A DNA stretch of 64,000 nucleotides from Duganella guangzhouensis (GTDB taxonomy: Bacteria > Pseudomonadota > Gammaproteobacteria > Burkholderiales > Burkholderiaceae_D), in contig NZ_WKJK01000001.1 in the NCBI RefSeq assembly GCF_009674535.1, forward strand, positions 582,902 to 646,901, in the 5' to 3' direction. This document shows, piece after piece, positions 26,929 through 35,612 of the stretch. The translations under genes were made by a program, and so were the position numbers. Within the stretch, counting starts at the first letter, position 1, and each line of letters opens with the position of its first letter. The notes beneath the pieces were generated by a model. That model was given only the letters and a program-made list of their open reading frames with translations. It had not been told where the DNA came from and did not search any database.

Positions 26929-28959
26929 TTATTTCAGCGCCAGGCGTTGCTGTGGCGCGCGCAGCGCTGGCTGGCCGCTGTGCTCGGCATGGCTACCCAG
27001 TTTGAAGGTGCGGACCACGTCTTCCAGCTCATGCGCCTGATCCTGCAGCGCTTGTGCGGCGGCGGCGGCTTCCTCGACCAGCGCGGCGTTCTGCTGCGTC
27101 ACCTGGTCCATCTGGGTGATGGCTTCGTGCACCTGGCTGATGCCGGCGCGCTGCTCTTCGCTGGCGTGGCTGATTTCGGCCATGATGTCGGTCACGCGGC
27201 GCACGCTGTCCACCACTTCACGCATGGTGGTGCCGGCCTGTTCAACCTGTTTGCTGCCGGTCTCGACCTTGTTGACGGAGTCGTCGATCAGCGCCTTGAT
27301 TTCCTTGGCGGCGGTGGCCGAGCGTTGCGCCAGATTGCGCACTTCCGACGCCACCACGGCAAAGCCGCGACCCTGTTCGCCGGCACGGGCCGCTTCCACG
27401 GCGGCGTTCAGCGCCAGAATATTGGTCTGGAACGCGATGCCGTCAATCACCGAAATGATGTCGACGATTTTGCGCGACGATTCGTTGATCGAGCCCATGG
27501 TTTCCACCACCTGCGCCACCACTTCGCCGCCACGGGTGGCGACGCCGGAGGCGGCCAGCGCCATCTGGTTGGCTTGCGAGGCGTTCTCGGCATTCTGGGT
27601 CACGGCGCTGCTCAGTTCTTCCATCGAGGCCGCGGTTTCCTCCAGGCTGGAGGCCTGTTCCTCGGTGCGCTGCGACAGGTCCAGATTGCCCTGGGCGATT
27701 TCGCTCGACGCCGTGGTGATTTGCTCGGCGCCGGCACGCACCTGGCCGACCACGCCGGACAAGCTCTTGCTGATGTTGTTCAGCGAGCGCAGCACCAGGC
27801 CGATTTCATCCTTGTTGTCGATCACCAGATGCACGTCGAGGTCGCCGTCGGCGATGCGCTCGGCGGCTTCCTCGGCACGTGCCAGCGGACGCGACACCAC
27901 CGCCCGCACCAGCAGGAACAGCGCCACCGCGAACACCGCCAGCGATACCAGGCCGATCAGCGCATAACGGTTGCGCAGCTGGCCGGCTTCGCGGGTGATT
28001 TCCTCGGTGTAGGTGCCGCCGACGATCAGCCAGTTCCACGGCTTGAAGGTGTGGAATTCCACCATCTTCTCGCGCGGCGCCGCGCCTTCCTTTTCGGTCC
28101 AGTCATAGGTCATGCCGCCTTCTTTGGCTTCCAGCATCTCCTTCAGGAACTGACGGCCATCGCTGCTCTTGGCTTCGATCAGGTTCTCGCCTTCCTTGCT
28201 TGGGTGGATCAGCGCCTTGCCCTGGTCCTTGGCGGCGGCGTTGATCACGTAGATGTAGCCGGTTTCGCCGATGGTGATGGCTTTGATTTTCTGCTTCAGC
28301 ACATCCATGTTCTTGCTGATGTCCATGCCGATGAACAGCACACCGATGACCTTGCCGCCGGCATCCTTGATCGGGTCGTACTGGGTGATGTAGGGCTTGC
28401 CGAACAGATTGGCGAAGCCGATGTAGCTGTTACCGGCGCGCAGCAATGGATAGCTCGGGTGCGCATGGTCGAGCTGGGTGCCGACCGCGCGCTCGCCATT
28501 TTCCTTCTTCAGCGACGTGGTGACGCGCACGAATTCCTCGCCGCTGGCGGCAAAGATGGTGGCGACCACACCGGTGTCGTTGGTGAACTTGTCGGGGATG
28601 CTGAAATCCATGTTCAGCGTCTTGCCGGCATACTTCAGCGACGGCGTCGGCTTGCCGCCGATGTCGACGGTGGTGGCCGGGTCCAGCTCGAAGCGGGCGC
28701 TGTTGAACTCGGCCGCGAACAGGCGCGCGAAGCTGGAAGCGTCGTTCATCATGGCGGTGTTGAACACTTCGACGGTATTGCTGATGCCGCTCAGGTTATA
28801 GGCGACGTTGGCGCGCGCGCGCTCCTTCAGCATGGCCGAGGTGCTCATATTGATGAGCGTGAGCAGGATGGCCATGATGACGGTCATCAGGCCAAACGTA
28901 AAAACGGTAATTTTCGTACCGACACCCCAATTACGGGGATTGATCGTTATTGTTTTCAT
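26929..28959 (-). CDS. Methyl-accepting chemotaxis protein with Cache-type sensor
   Basis: 676 residues. TM1 is at about 13-35. A long periplasmic region (about 40-320) resembles a Cache_3-Cache_2 fusion sensor (for example [20 protein letters not shown] and [20 protein letters not shown]). TM2 is at about 325-350, then HAMP. The signalling domain has the hairpin tip [20 protein letters not shown] then [20 protein letters not shown]. The C terminus lacks a CheR-tethering pentapeptide, ending QQRLALK. Cache sensors usually bind small organic or amino acids; the ligand is unknown. No other chemotaxis gene is near. Confidence 0.95.
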   Translation of the reverse strand: MKTITINPRNWGVGTKITVFTFGLMTVIMAILLTLINMSTSAMLKERARANVAYNLSGISNTVEVFNTAMMNDASSFARLFAAEFNSARFELDPATTVDIGGKPTPSLKYAGKTLNMDFSIPDKFTNDTGVVATIFAASGEEFVRVTTSLKKENGERAVGTQLDHAHPSYPLLRAGNSYIGFANLFGKPYITQYDPIKDAGGKVIGVLFIGMDISKNMDVLKQKIKAITIGETGYIYVINAAAKDQGKALIHPSKEGENLIEAKSSDGRQFLKEMLEAKEGGMTYDWTEKEGAAPREKMVEFHTFKPWNWLIVGGTYTEEITREAGQLRNRYALIGLVSLAVFAVALFLLVRAVVSRPLARAEEAAERIADGDLDVHLVIDNKDEIGLVLRSLNNISKSLSGVVGQVRAGAEQITTASSEIAQGNLDLSQRTEEQASSLEETAASMEELSSAVTQNAENASQANQMALAASGVATRGGEVVAQVVETMGSINESSRKIVDIISVIDGIAFQTNILALNAAVEAARAGEQGRGFAVVASEVRNLAQRSATAAKEIKALIDDSVNKVETGSKQVEQAGTTMREVVDSVRRVTDIMAEISHASEEQRAGISQVHEAITQMDQVTQQNAALVEEAAAAAQALQDQAHELEDVVRTFKLGSHAEHSGQPALRAPQQRLALK

Positions 28960-29344
28960 TGATCTCTACAAAGTTGTGGTTGAGAGCTCGGAGTCGAGCT
29001 GGCTCCGGGTGTTCGGGAGCGACTGCAGGCATGGGGCACTGCCGCAGTCCTGCGAGCTAGAGCCTCAAAACATGAAACTACATCAAGACTTGAATGATAG
29101 CAGATTTTTGCCATTGAGCAACAAATTGGAATAATTATTCAAATAGTTTTGTTTTGCAAAACAATGACTTAAATAACAGTCGTTATCAAATACGTATAAA
29201 TACTTATCGCGCGCGATACGATGGTGGCGAAGTTTCAGGTGCCCTTAAGCTTATGCAGAGAAACTCTGAAAATCCAGCCCCGTGTTGCGGCTGCTATCCT
29301 GTAGAATGAAACAACACCTTTTTTACATGTTCCGGAGTAAGCCG
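28960..29344. promoter_or_regulatory. Intergenic region between chemoreceptor and prc, with a 14-bp palindrome
   Basis: This 385-base divergent region is AT-rich from about 29080 to 29220. It contains the perfect palindrome TATCGCGCGCGATA at 29205-29218 beside TATAAA-like sequence (about 29195), which could be a regulator site for prc. I see no convincing sigma-28 promoter for the chemoreceptor and no gene. Confidence 0.35.
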
Positions 29345-31600
29345 ATGAAGAAGCAAATGCTGTTGGTGGCCATCGTTGCGGCCCTGTCAGTGCAGGCCGG
29401 CGCCGCCGTGCCAGATAAAGCGGCAGACGCCCCTCTCAAACCCCAGCCCGGCCAGACTCAGGCCGCCGTGTGGGCCTCGCGGGTACTCACCAAACTGCAT
29501 TACAAGCCGATGCCACTGGACGATGCGATGTCGGAGAAAATCTTCGACCGCTACTTCAAGTCGCTGGACGGCGAAAAGATGTTCTTCACCCAGGCCGACC
29601 TCGACCAGTACGCCATCGTGCGCACCCGCATGGATGATGCCATTACCGGCGAAAACCTGAGCGTGCCGTTTGCCATCTTCAATCTGTACCAGCAACGCTT
29701 CAACGAGCGCATCGCCTATGCGCGTGAACTGGTCAAACAGGGCAAGTTCGATTTCACCAGCGACGAGAGCTATCAGTACGACCGCGAAAAGGCCGAGTGG
29801 GCCAAGAGCGACGCCGAGGTCAAGGAACTGTGGCGCAAGCGCGTCAAGAATGAATGGCTGCGCCTGAAACTGGCCGGCAAGGACGACAAGTCGATCAAGG
29901 AAACGCTGGACAAGCGCTATGAAGGCTACCTCAGCCCGTCGCGCAAGCTGACCAATGAAGACGTGTTCCAGATCTTCATGAACGCTTATGCGATGTCGAT
30001 CGAGCCGCACACCAACTACCTGGGCCCGCGCGCCGCTGAAAACTTCGACATCGCGATGCGGTTGTCGCTGGAAGGCATTGGCTGCGTGCTGCAGTCGCGC
30101 GACGATTACACCGTGGTGCGCGAAGTGGTGACCGGCAGCCCGGCCGGCCTGTCCGGCAAGATCAAGGTCGGCGACAAGATCGTTGGCGTGGCCAAGGACG
30201 AGAAAACCCCGATCACCGAAGTACTGGGCTGGCGCCTGGACGACGTGGTGGCGCTGATCCGCGGTCCGAAAGATTCGACCGTCAAGCTGGAAATCATCCC
30301 GGCCGACGCCGGCCCGGACGGCAAGCACCAGTTCATCTCGCTGGTGCGCCAGAAGATCAGCATGGAAGAGCAGTCGGCCAAGAAATCCGTGTATGAAGTC
30401 AAGGATGGCAACACCAAGCGCCGCGTCGGCGTGATCTCGCTGCCGACCTTCTATATGGACTTCGAGGCGCGCCGCAAGGGCGACAAGGACTTCAAGAGCG
30501 CCACCCGCGACGTCAAGCGTCTGCTGGTCGAGCTGAAGAAGGACAAGGTCGACAACGTGCTGATCGACCTGCGCAACAACGGCGGCGGTTCGCTGACCGA
30601 GGCGGTGGAGCTGACCGGCCTGTTCATCGACAAAGGCCCGGTGGTCATGCAGCGCAGCGGCGACAACAAGGTCGAAGTGGAAAGCGATACCGATCCGGGC
30701 ATGGCCTGGGATGGCCCGCTGGGCGTGCTGATCAACCGTGGCTCGGCTTCGGCGTCGGAGATTTTCGCGGCGGCGATCCAGGATTACGGCCGTGGCATCA
30801 TCATCGGCGAGCCGAGCTTCGGCAAAGGCACGGTGCAGACCCTGTTCGGCCTGGACAAGTTCGCGCAGAGCGACAAGGTGCATTATGGCGAGCTGAAGTT
30901 CACCATCGCGCAATTCTTCCGCATCAACGGCGGCACCACCCAGCTGCGCGGCGTGACGCCGGACATCAAGCTGCCGACCATGGGCGATTCCGACACCTTT
31001 GGCGAGTCCAGCTATGACAACGCGCTGCCATGGACCCAGATCAAGCCAGCGGTCTACATTCCGACCGGCGACATGAAAGAGATCGTGCCGCTGCTGGATA
31101 AAAAGCACGAAGCGCGCGTTGCCAAGGACAAGGACTTCCAGTACCTGGCCGAAGACATCGCGCTGGTGAAGAAGCAGCGCAAGGACAACCTGATCTCGCT
31201 GAACGAAGTGGCGCGCCGCAAGGAGCGCGACCAGCAGGAAGCCCGTTCCAAGCTGCGTGAAGCCCGTCTGCTGTCGCCAACGCCGGGCGCCGATGATCCG
31301 ATTTTGGTTCCTGACCCGAAAGATGCGCTGAACAAGGCAATCGCGGCCAAGCCGGCCAGCGGCAAAGCCGCGCCAACGCCGAAAGTGGCGGGCGTCAAGG
31401 GCGCGCTGCGCAGCGACGATGGCCTGCAAGGCGCCGAGCGTTCGCTGGCGGCCGAGCTGGAAGCGGAGAAACAGGCCAAGGCCGCCAAGGACGTGCTGCT
31501 GAACGAAGCGGTGCACATCATGTCGGATGAAGTCGGCCTGCTGAAAACCGACACCCGCATGGCCTCGCGCGTGCTGCCTTACGCCGCCGACGGCAAATAA
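29345..31600 (+). CDS. prc: Carboxy-terminal processing protease Prc/Tsp (S41)
   Basis: 751 residues with a signal peptide (MKKQMLLVAIVAALSVQAGA). The N-terminal helical domain is followed by a PDZ domain (about 235-330: LEGIGCVLQSRDDYTVVREV). The S41 protease domain has the Ser in RGSASASEIFAAAIQDYGRG (about residue 470) and the Lys in IGEPSFGKGTVQTLFGL (about 494), forming the Ser-Lys dyad. The C-terminal DUF3340-like region matches full-length Tsp. It degrades periplasmic proteins from their C termini and trims murein hydrolases and penicillin-binding proteins. ATG 29345 has GGAG 9 bases upstream. Followed by a strong terminator. Confidence 0.96.
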   Translation: MKKQMLLVAIVAALSVQAGAAVPDKAADAPLKPQPGQTQAAVWASRVLTKLHYKPMPLDDAMSEKIFDRYFKSLDGEKMFFTQADLDQYAIVRTRMDDAITGENLSVPFAIFNLYQQRFNERIAYARELVKQGKFDFTSDESYQYDREKAEWAKSDAEVKELWRKRVKNEWLRLKLAGKDDKSIKETLDKRYEGYLSPSRKLTNEDVFQIFMNAYAMSIEPHTNYLGPRAAENFDIAMRLSLEGIGCVLQSRDDYTVVREVVTGSPAGLSGKIKVGDKIVGVAKDEKTPITEVLGWRLDDVVALIRGPKDSTVKLEIIPADAGPDGKHQFISLVRQKISMEEQSAKKSVYEVKDGNTKRRVGVISLPTFYMDFEARRKGDKDFKSATRDVKRLLVELKKDKVDNVLIDLRNNGGGSLTEAVELTGLFIDKGPVVMQRSGDNKVEVESDTDPGMAWDGPLGVLINRGSASASEIFAAAIQDYGRGIIIGEPSFGKGTVQTLFGLDKFAQSDKVHYGELKFTIAQFFRINGGTTQLRGVTPDIKLPTMGDSDTFGESSYDNALPWTQIKPAVYIPTGDMKEIVPLLDKKHEARVAKDKDFQYLAEDIALVKKQRKDNLISLNEVARRKERDQQEARSKLREARLLSPTPGADDPILVPDPKDALNKAIAAKPASGKAAPTPKVAGVKGALRSDDGLQGAERSLAAELEAEKQAKAAKDVLLNEAVHIMSDEVGLLKTDTRMASRVLPYAADGK

Positions 31601-31620
31601 GTTTTACCGGTATCAGCCCT

Positions 31621-31650
31621 GGGCCGCCTTTTTGGCGGCCCTTTTTTTTT
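31621..31650 (+). terminator. Intrinsic terminator of prc
   Basis: GGGCCGCC (31621-31628) pairs with GGCGGCCC (31634-31641) across TTTTT, followed by nine Ts. A textbook rho-independent terminator 20 bases past the prc stop. Confidence 0.95.
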
Positions 31651-31684
31651 GCGCTACGCCCTTATTATGCGTTTGGTGAATCTT

Positions 31685-31802
31685 GGCTATTGGAAAGATA
31701 AATTGGATTAAGATGATGCGGCGCGGCATAATTCTTCCTGTCTCCTCTATTCTCCTCCAAGGAAATAGAATTTGGCCCGCTCCCAGAGCGGGCCTTTTTT
31801 TT
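31685..31802 (+). ncRNA. Candidate small RNA ending in its own intrinsic terminator
   Basis: Between the prc terminator and the next gene lies a second strong terminator, GGCCCGCTC-CCA-GAGCGGGCC plus eight Ts (31774-31802), with no open frame before it. Upstream sequence (about 31670-31715) is AT-rich with TTGGTG and AGATAA spaced 17 bases apart as a possible promoter. The would-be transcript contains a pyrimidine-rich single-stranded stretch, TCTCCTCTATTCTCCTCC, complementary to Shine-Dalgarno sequences. The 5' end is only an estimate. Confidence 0.35.
31774..31802 (+). terminator. Second intrinsic terminator with no gene before it
   Basis: Perfect 9-bp stem, three-base loop, T8. It cannot serve prc, which already terminates at 31650, so it probably ends a short independent transcript. 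Confidence 0.9.
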
Positions 31803-31861
31803 GCTGCAAGCGCTGATTTTTTGGTAAGATTGCTGTAAATCAACTATTAGCTGGCGGCACC

Positions 31862-34009
31862 GTGTCTCCTAATCAATTCAAACTTGCTTTGCTGGGCCTG
31901 CTGTTGGGCAGCGCGGTCGTGGGCGGCGGCGTGGTGTATTTGCTCAAGCCCAGCGCGCCAGCCGGGCAGCCGGGCGCGGTGGCGCTGCCGAGCGCGGCCA
32001 AGGGTACGCCCAACGGCTGGTTTGCGCGCGTCAGCAATGTGGCTGGCGACGGTCTGCCGGGCGTGAACAATGGCCGCCGCACGCGTTTTGCCGATCCGTT
32101 TGGCGTAGTGCTGGACCAGGATGGCAATCTGTACGTGGCCGACGGCGGCGACAATAACAGCATCCGCAAGATCGATCTGGCCGGCATCGGCTCGACGCTG
32201 GCCGGCGGCACCGAAGGTTATGCGGAAGGCACGGGCACCGCCGCCGCCTTCAACACGCCGTCCGGGCTGGCGATCGACGCCGCCGGCAATCTGTACGTGG
32301 CCGATACCGGCAATAACGCGATCCGCAAGGTGACGCCGGCGGGTGTGGTCAGCACGCTGGCCGGCGATGGCCTGGCCGGGGACAAGGATGGCAAGGGCGC
32401 CGGCGCCCAGTTCAACGGTCCGATCGGGGTGGCGGTGGACGCCGCCGGCGTGGTCTACGTGGCCGACACCTATAACGACCGCATCCGCCGCATCGCGCCG
32501 GACGGCACGGTCACCACCATTGCTGGCGGCAAGCGCGCCGGTCACGCCGACGGCGCCGCCGCGCAGGCGCTGTTCGATACCCCGACCGGACTGGCGATCA
32601 GCGCCGCCGGCGATCTCTACATCGCGGACACCGCCAACCACGCCATCCGCAAGCTCAGCAAGGATGGCCAGGTCAGCACCATTGCCATCGCCAAGGACGA
32701 CGACCGCGATTCGCTGCTGCGCTCGCCGGTGGCGATCGCGCTGACCGGCGACGGCTTCCTGTACATCGCCAGCAGCGCCCACGGCCGCGTGGCGCAGATC
32801 ACGCCGGCCGGCGCGGTGGTGGCGCTGAAGGATGTCGACCATCCGGCCCAGCCCGGTTATGGTTCGGACGGCGGCGTGCGCCTGTATTCGCCGCGTGGCA
32901 TGGCGCTGTACAAGGATGGTTCGCTGTTCGTGACCGATGGCGCCACCTTCCGCCTGCAGCACATCGGCCAGATGCGCGGCAGCGAGGAGCCCGAGCCGGA
33001 TGCGCCGTCGCCCGGCCTGCCGTCGCACAGCGCCACCATGCTGTGGCCGGTCAAGCCGCAGAACAAGGTGCATGAGGTGGTTGGCCTGATGGGCGAGGTG
33101 CGCGGTAATTTCGATGGCGAGAGCCGCGATCATTTCCACAGCGGCATGGACGTGCAGGCCGCGATTGGCGAACCGGTGCTGGCCATCGGCGCCGGCAAGA
33201 TCACCGATCCGCGCGCCAGCTGGGGTTATGGCGAATTGTCGGAAGGGTTGTTCTTCGACGGCATGCAGTATGTGCACATGCGGGTCGGCCGCGACGCGCG
33301 CGACAAGCCGCTCAACGATCCGCGCTTCCTGGTGTCGCGCAACGACAAGGGCGTGGCGGAGTCGGTGCGCGTCAAGCGCGGTACCCGCTTCGTGGCCGGC
33401 GAAACGCTGGGCACAATCAATCGCATGGCGCACGTCCATCTTGACTACAAGCCCAACGGCGGCCCGCGCAATCCGCTGCTGCTGCCGTTCGTCGGCCTGG
33501 AAGACACCATCGCGCCGGAAATTCACAACATCAGCGTGCTCGATAAAAACGGCAAGCCGCTGACTGAAAAGGTGGATGGCCGCCTGTTCATTCGCCGCAG
33601 CATGGGCGATGTGCAGATCGTGGTCGATGCCAGCGATCAGATCAACGGCAACCAGGCGCGGCGTCGGCTCGGCCTGTACAAGCTGGGCTATCAATTGCTG
33701 AACGAGGAGGGCGAATTCATCCCCGGCATGACCGAGCCCACCATCACCCAGCAATATGATCGCCTGCCGCGCAACCGCGAGGCGGTCAAGTTTGCATACG
33801 CGGCCAGCAGCGGCATCACCGTGCACGGCGCCAGCGAGACGCGCTTCGCGTATGCCATCAATAACCGGGTGGTCAACGGCAAGCTGGTGCCGGGGATGTG
33901 GAAGGTGAGTGAGCTGGGGCCGGGCAATTACATCCTCCGCATCGTGGCGGAGGACTATGCCGGCAACGCCGCCAATCGCAACCGCGAACTGCTGGTCACG
34001 ATCGACTAG
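31862..34009 (+). CDS. NHL-repeat propeller fused to an M23-like peptidase domain, membrane-anchored
   Basis: 715 residues from GTG 31862. An N-terminal anchor or signal (LALLGLLLGSAVVGGGVVYL) is followed by at least five NHL repeats (about 45-385; NLYVADTGNNAIRKVTPAGV is typical) forming a beta-propeller. Next is a LytM/M23-like domain with DHFHSGMDVQAAIGEPVLAI (about 420-440, the HxxxD zinc motif) and a later MAHVHLDY (HxH, about 523), so all usual zinc ligands appear present. A C-terminal beta-rich domain (about 545-715) follows. M23 enzymes cleave peptide cross-links of peptidoglycan. The propeller may place it on a partner or glycan. It ends 13 bases from the convergent precursor peptide gene. 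Confidence 0.82.
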   Translation: MSPNQFKLALLGLLLGSAVVGGGVVYLLKPSAPAGQPGAVALPSAAKGTPNGWFARVSNVAGDGLPGVNNGRRTRFADPFGVVLDQDGNLYVADGGDNNSIRKIDLAGIGSTLAGGTEGYAEGTGTAAAFNTPSGLAIDAAGNLYVADTGNNAIRKVTPAGVVSTLAGDGLAGDKDGKGAGAQFNGPIGVAVDAAGVVYVADTYNDRIRRIAPDGTVTTIAGGKRAGHADGAAAQALFDTPTGLAISAAGDLYIADTANHAIRKLSKDGQVSTIAIAKDDDRDSLLRSPVAIALTGDGFLYIASSAHGRVAQITPAGAVVALKDVDHPAQPGYGSDGGVRLYSPRGMALYKDGSLFVTDGATFRLQHIGQMRGSEEPEPDAPSPGLPSHSATMLWPVKPQNKVHEVVGLMGEVRGNFDGESRDHFHSGMDVQAAIGEPVLAIGAGKITDPRASWGYGELSEGLFFDGMQYVHMRVGRDARDKPLNDPRFLVSRNDKGVAESVRVKRGTRFVAGETLGTINRMAHVHLDYKPNGGPRNPLLLPFVGLEDTIAPEIHNISVLDKNGKPLTEKVDGRLFIRRSMGDVQIVVDASDQINGNQARRRLGLYKLGYQLLNEEGEFIPGMTEPTITQQYDRLPRNREAVKFAYAASSGITVHGASETRFAYAINNRVVNGKLVPGMWKVSELGPGNYILRIVAEDYAGNAANRNRELLVTID

Positions 34010-34022
34010 CGGCAAGCAAGGA

Positions 34023-34280
34023 TCAGGCGGCGACCAGCGCGCCGGATAGCAGGAAAGGCAGCATGCTGACGGTCGATTCCAGGCTGCTGATCAATTCTTC
34101 CTTGTCGGCGGCGATGTCTTCGCGGGAAGGCAGGCTGAGCTCGGCCGGCACCTGGTCCGGATGCAGGGTGATGCCGATGCTCTTCAGCGCGGCGACCGGG
34201 TTGGCCAGCAGGCGGGCGCGGAATTGGTCGTCGTTGGCCAGTTGGTCGAGGATGGAGCTGAGTTCGCTCGTGGTATGCAT
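34023..34280 (-). CDS. NHLP-related RiPP precursor peptide
   Basis: 85 residues, starting MHTTSELSSILDQLANDDQF at ATG 34280 with GGAG 9 bases upstream. The leader pattern FRARLLANPVAALKSIGITL is that of nitrile-hydratase-leader-like (NHLP) precursors of ribosomally made, modified peptides. LSLPSREDIAADKEELISSL matches my memory of the 'NHLP-related RiPP peptide' group (TIGR04509 type). The C-terminal segment STVSMLPFLLSGALVAA would be the core. It has Ser/Thr but no Cys, and lacks the usual Gly-Gly cleavage site. It is divergent from a peptide-maturation dehydrogenase, which supports the role. Product unknown. Confidence 0.7.
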   Translation of the reverse strand: MHTTSELSSILDQLANDDQFRARLLANPVAALKSIGITLHPDQVPAELSLPSREDIAADKEELISSLESTVSMLPFLLSGALVAA

Positions 34281-34451
34281 AGTCACGTTCTCCTTGGTTG
34301 GATGCGGTTCACACGTACACATCGTGCACGGTCGTGCACGTGAGATCGATGCTACGCCGCGATGCTCCCCAAGGCAATCGAAATTATTGCCTTTTTATTA
34401 GCAAGTGAGATAGACTCGACAGCATCCCATTCACTCGCGGAAATGGCCATC
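34281..34451. promoter_or_regulatory. Divergent promoter region of the RiPP locus with phased direct repeat
   Basis: TCGTGCACG occurs twice, at 34322-34330 and 34332-34340. The 10-base period places both copies on one face of the helix, and each contains the palindrome GTGCAC. An AT-rich stretch at about 34380-34405 (TTGCCT, then ATAGAC 17 bases on) could be the promoter of the dehydrogenase. The repeat lies between the two start codons and could govern both genes. Confidence 0.45.
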
Positions 34452-35612
34452 ATGAAGCTACGACGCTGCGCAGTGCTGTATCTGGAATCCCGTGAACATT
34501 TATCGATAGACTGGCCGACCGTGTTGGCTGGCGGCAGCGCGCTGGCGTCCAGCACGCGCTGGGTGGCGCTGGCGCCGCATCTGGACCAGGAGCTGGACAT
34601 CGACGCGGCCGAGCTGGCGGCGTTGGGTGGCATCAGCCAGACCGTGTGGAGCGAGCGCGCCGCCAGCGAGCGGCGCTATGGCGAGGCGTGCATCGCCGGC
34701 CTGCTACAGCGCGGCCTGCTGATCGGCGATACGCCGGCCCATGCGACGGCACGCGAACGCGACGAGACCTTGCGCGCCACCCACTGGCGGCCGCTGTCGG
34801 CACTGGCGCACACCTTCGGCCGCTGGCGCGAGGTCAGCAGCGAGAATGGCATGGAGGCGCCCAGCTTCGAGGCGCTGCTGGAGCAGTTTGGCGAACCGCC
34901 AGCGCCGACGCTGGAACTGGCGCCGGAGCAGGCGCTGAAGTTGCCGCCGGCCGGCGGCGGGCCGCTGGACGAGGCGCTGTTCCGGCGTTACACCGGCCGC
35001 AATTTCGATCTGCAAGCCAGTGTGCCGCTGGCGGTGGCGGCGCGGCTGCTGCAACGTACCTTCGGCGCCCAGCAAGTGCGCCAGGTGGGGCCGCACGCGG
35101 CGGTGCTGAAGAAGACCAGCCCATCGGGCGGCGGCCTGCATCCGGTCGAGGCCTTCGTGCTGGTGCAGCGGGTGGAGGGCGTGGCGCCCGGCCTGTATCA
35201 CTATCATCCGATCGAGCACGAGTTGCGGCCGCTGCGCCCGCTGGACAGCGAAGCGGCGGCGGCACTGGCGCGGCAGCTATTGGCCGATCAGCATTGGCTG
35301 GCCGACGCGCCGCTGCAGGTGCTGATGGTGGCGCGCGCCGAGCGCAGCTTCTGGAAGTACCGCAATCACCAGAAGGCGTATCGGGCGCTGGCGCTGGATG
35401 CCGGCCATCTGTCGCAAACCTTTTATTTGCTGGCGGCCGAGGCCGGCCTGCCGGCGTTTGTGACGGCGGCCATCAACGATGCTGATATCGAACGCCTGCT
35501 AGAGCTCGACCATCTGCGCCATGCGGTGGTGGCGATCTGCGGTTGCGGGCCGGCGGCCAGCGGCCCGCGCAACATGGTCGAACTGCGTTACGGCGAGACC
35601 GACGCGATCTGA
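34452..35612 (+). CDS. SagB-type peptide-maturation dehydrogenase
   Basis: 386 residues. The C-terminal 220 residues form an FMN nitroreductase-like SagB/ThcOx domain: RRYTGRNFDLQASVPLAVAA, the flavin/substrate block KKTSPSGGGLHPVEAFVLVQ, then GLYHYHPIEHELRPL and FWKYRNHQKAYRALALDAGH. In RiPP systems such enzymes oxidise azolines to azoles. The N-terminal half (MKLRRCAVLYLESREHLSID) fits the subgroup I recall as 'putative peptide maturation dehydrogenase' (TIGR04511 type), which pairs with NHLP-related precursors. ATG 34452 is chosen because family members start M-K-(I/L)-R-R-C. The 3' end overlaps the convergent kinase gene by 25 bases. No cyclodehydratase or peptide cyclase is in the window. 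Confidence 0.8.
   Translation: MKLRRCAVLYLESREHLSIDWPTVLAGGSALASSTRWVALAPHLDQELDIDAAELAALGGISQTVWSERAASERRYGEACIAGLLQRGLLIGDTPAHATARERDETLRATHWRPLSALAHTFGRWREVSSENGMEAPSFEALLEQFGEPPAPTLELAPEQALKLPPAGGGPLDEALFRRYTGRNFDLQASVPLAVAARLLQRTFGAQQVRQVGPHAAVLKKTSPSGGGLHPVEAFVLVQRVEGVAPGLYHYHPIEHELRPLRPLDSEAAAALARQLLADQHWLADAPLQVLMVARAERSFWKYRNHQKAYRALALDAGHLSQTFYLLAAEAGLPAFVTAAINDADIERLLELDHLRHAVVAICGCGPAASGPRNMVELRYGETDAI

Noticed and set aside
26335..28962. Plus-strand open frame of 875 codons
   Set aside because: It is antisense to the chemoreceptor, DUF2946 and part of SCO1, all of which have clear motifs on the minus strand.
31847..34015. Minus-strand open frame of 722 codons
   Set aside because: It is the reverse of the NHL-M23 gene, whose repeats and zinc motifs read on the plus strand.
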